Assembly: GCA_018394295.1 (NCBI GenBank)
Contig: CP074573.1
Coordinates: forward strand, 1,178,001-1,242,000
Source of the DNA: Mycoplasmatota bacterium
GTDB lineage: Bacteria > Bacillota_I > Bacilli_A > Haloplasmatales > Haloplasmataceae
DNA: 64,000 nucleotides
Reading direction: 5' to 3'
Below the pieces are notes generated by a model that searched no databases, had not been told where the DNA came from, and saw only the letters and a program-made list of their open reading frames with translations. Made by a program: the position numbers and the translations under genes. Each line of letters opens with the position of its first letter. The first letter of the stretch is position 1. Shown here piece by piece: positions 63,526 to 64,000 of this stretch.

Positions 63526-64000
63526 ATGAAAAGAATTCGATCTAGAGGAGTAAATGAAATAAAGGTAAAATTATTACCTGAAAAAGCTAAACGAGATTAT
63601 CTCCTTCGTTTAGTTTCTTCAATCATTGTTTTGTTATTTATCATTATTAATATTTTAGTAGTTTATATACCGCGTACTAATTTAAATATAGTATTAAATG
63701 ATTTAAGAAGCGATAATGCTTCTAGAAATCTTGATGTATTATATTTAGAAAATAAGTATAATTTCTTTTACGAAGATATTTATAATAAAAATGATGGAAC
63801 AATTAAAGATATAATCAATAGTAAATTAGATTTTAATCAAATTATGTTAATGTTTAGTGATACCTCGACTTTTAAAGATTTACATGATAATCTTACAGTT
63901 AGTGAAAGTATTAAACCAGAAAATAATGTTCGGATTAAACCTATCCATAGTTTTATTGAATCTATAGAATATAATGAAGCAGATTTGTCTTTTACTATCG
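63526..64000 (+). CDS. pilN: Type IV pilus assembly protein PilN-like, partial at window end
   Basis: ATG 63526 opens a reading frame running to the window edge (158 residues seen). A basic start, VKLLPEKAKRDYLLRL, resembles the PilN I-N-L-L-P motif region. One membrane helix follows (about 32-52), then a coiled-coil-like external part. PilN connects PilM with the membrane alignment complex. Context after pilM supports the call. Confidence 0.7.
   Translation, partial: MKRIRSRGVNEIKVKLLPEKAKRDYLLRLVSSIIVLLFIIINILVVYIPRTNLNIVLNDLRSDNASRNLDVLYLENKYNFFYEDIYNKNDGTIKDIINSKLDFNQIMLMFSDTSTFKDLHDNLTVSESIKPENNVRIKPIHSFIESIEYNEADLSFTI

Overview
The window is AT-rich, low-GC Firmicutes DNA. TGA acts as a stop codon: it terminates the satD-like gene and the pilV-like gene, the latter in an ATGA overlap. 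So this is not a code-4 mollicute. The gene order yqfC-yqfD-phoH-ybeY-cdd-era-yqzL-recO-glyS-dnaG-rpoD-trmK, then ispH-cshB-nfo, is the classic Bacilli chromosomal core (minus pgpH, dgkA and the Nif3-like gene). A spore-lineage signature (yqfC, yqfD, a YjcZ-like peptide) combined with an Rnf complex points to a free-living relative of the Haloplasma/Turicibacter/Izemoplasmatales area. That placement is inference from gene content, not from a search.

Layout. 1-7.6 kb: divergent oxidoreductase (partial) and WYL regulator sharing a palindromic promoter, topB, a YjcZ-like peptide, a membrane rhodanese, a large unknown membrane protein, yebC. 7.9-17.2 kb: typA, an M3 oligopeptidase, a DUF3307/SatD pair, a PadR-DUF1700-DUF4097 operon, a YczE-like membrane protein, and mntP behind a yybP-ykoY manganese riboswitch. 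17.2-22.6 kb: an rnfCDGEAB operon with a small Cys-rich membrane protein inserted between rnfA and rnfB. rnfC and rnfD each carry one apparent frameshift, and RnfB has two copies of the C-x2-C-x4-C-x16-C Fe-S domain with no ferredoxin-type domain. 22.7-29.1 kb: small accessory genes, a GNAT, a csoR-copA-copZ copper operon with visible operator, and an IS110-family element with 15-bp inverted repeats. 29.2-47.9 kb: comEB, a PDZ-Lon protease, lspA, rluD, a catalytically dead rhomboid, then the core operon with a glycine T-box before glyS. 48.0-64.0 kb: a membrane ankyrin protein and a 1382-residue exported protein (MORN repeats inserted in a Rossmann-like domain), an IS1182-type remnant, then a type IV pilus locus. 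In that locus, three minor-pilin-like genes on the minus strand diverge from a VanW-like gene, pilB, pilC, a major pilin, pilD, pilM and pilN (cut by the window end).

How the genes work together. The Rnf genes would couple ferredoxin and NAD redox to ion pumping; a Rex-like site before rnfC suggests NADH control. The copper block is a textbook sensor/exporter/chaperone unit. The pilus block holds the inner-membrane platform, extension motor, pilin, prepilin peptidase and assembly proteins, with the giant exported protein and beta-helical PilX-like protein as possible surface or tip partners. The strongest leads for something undescribed are the atypical RnfB plus NqrM-like protein, the MORN-in-Rossmann giant protein next to the pilus locus, and two divergent intergenic regions with regularly spaced palindromic repeats.
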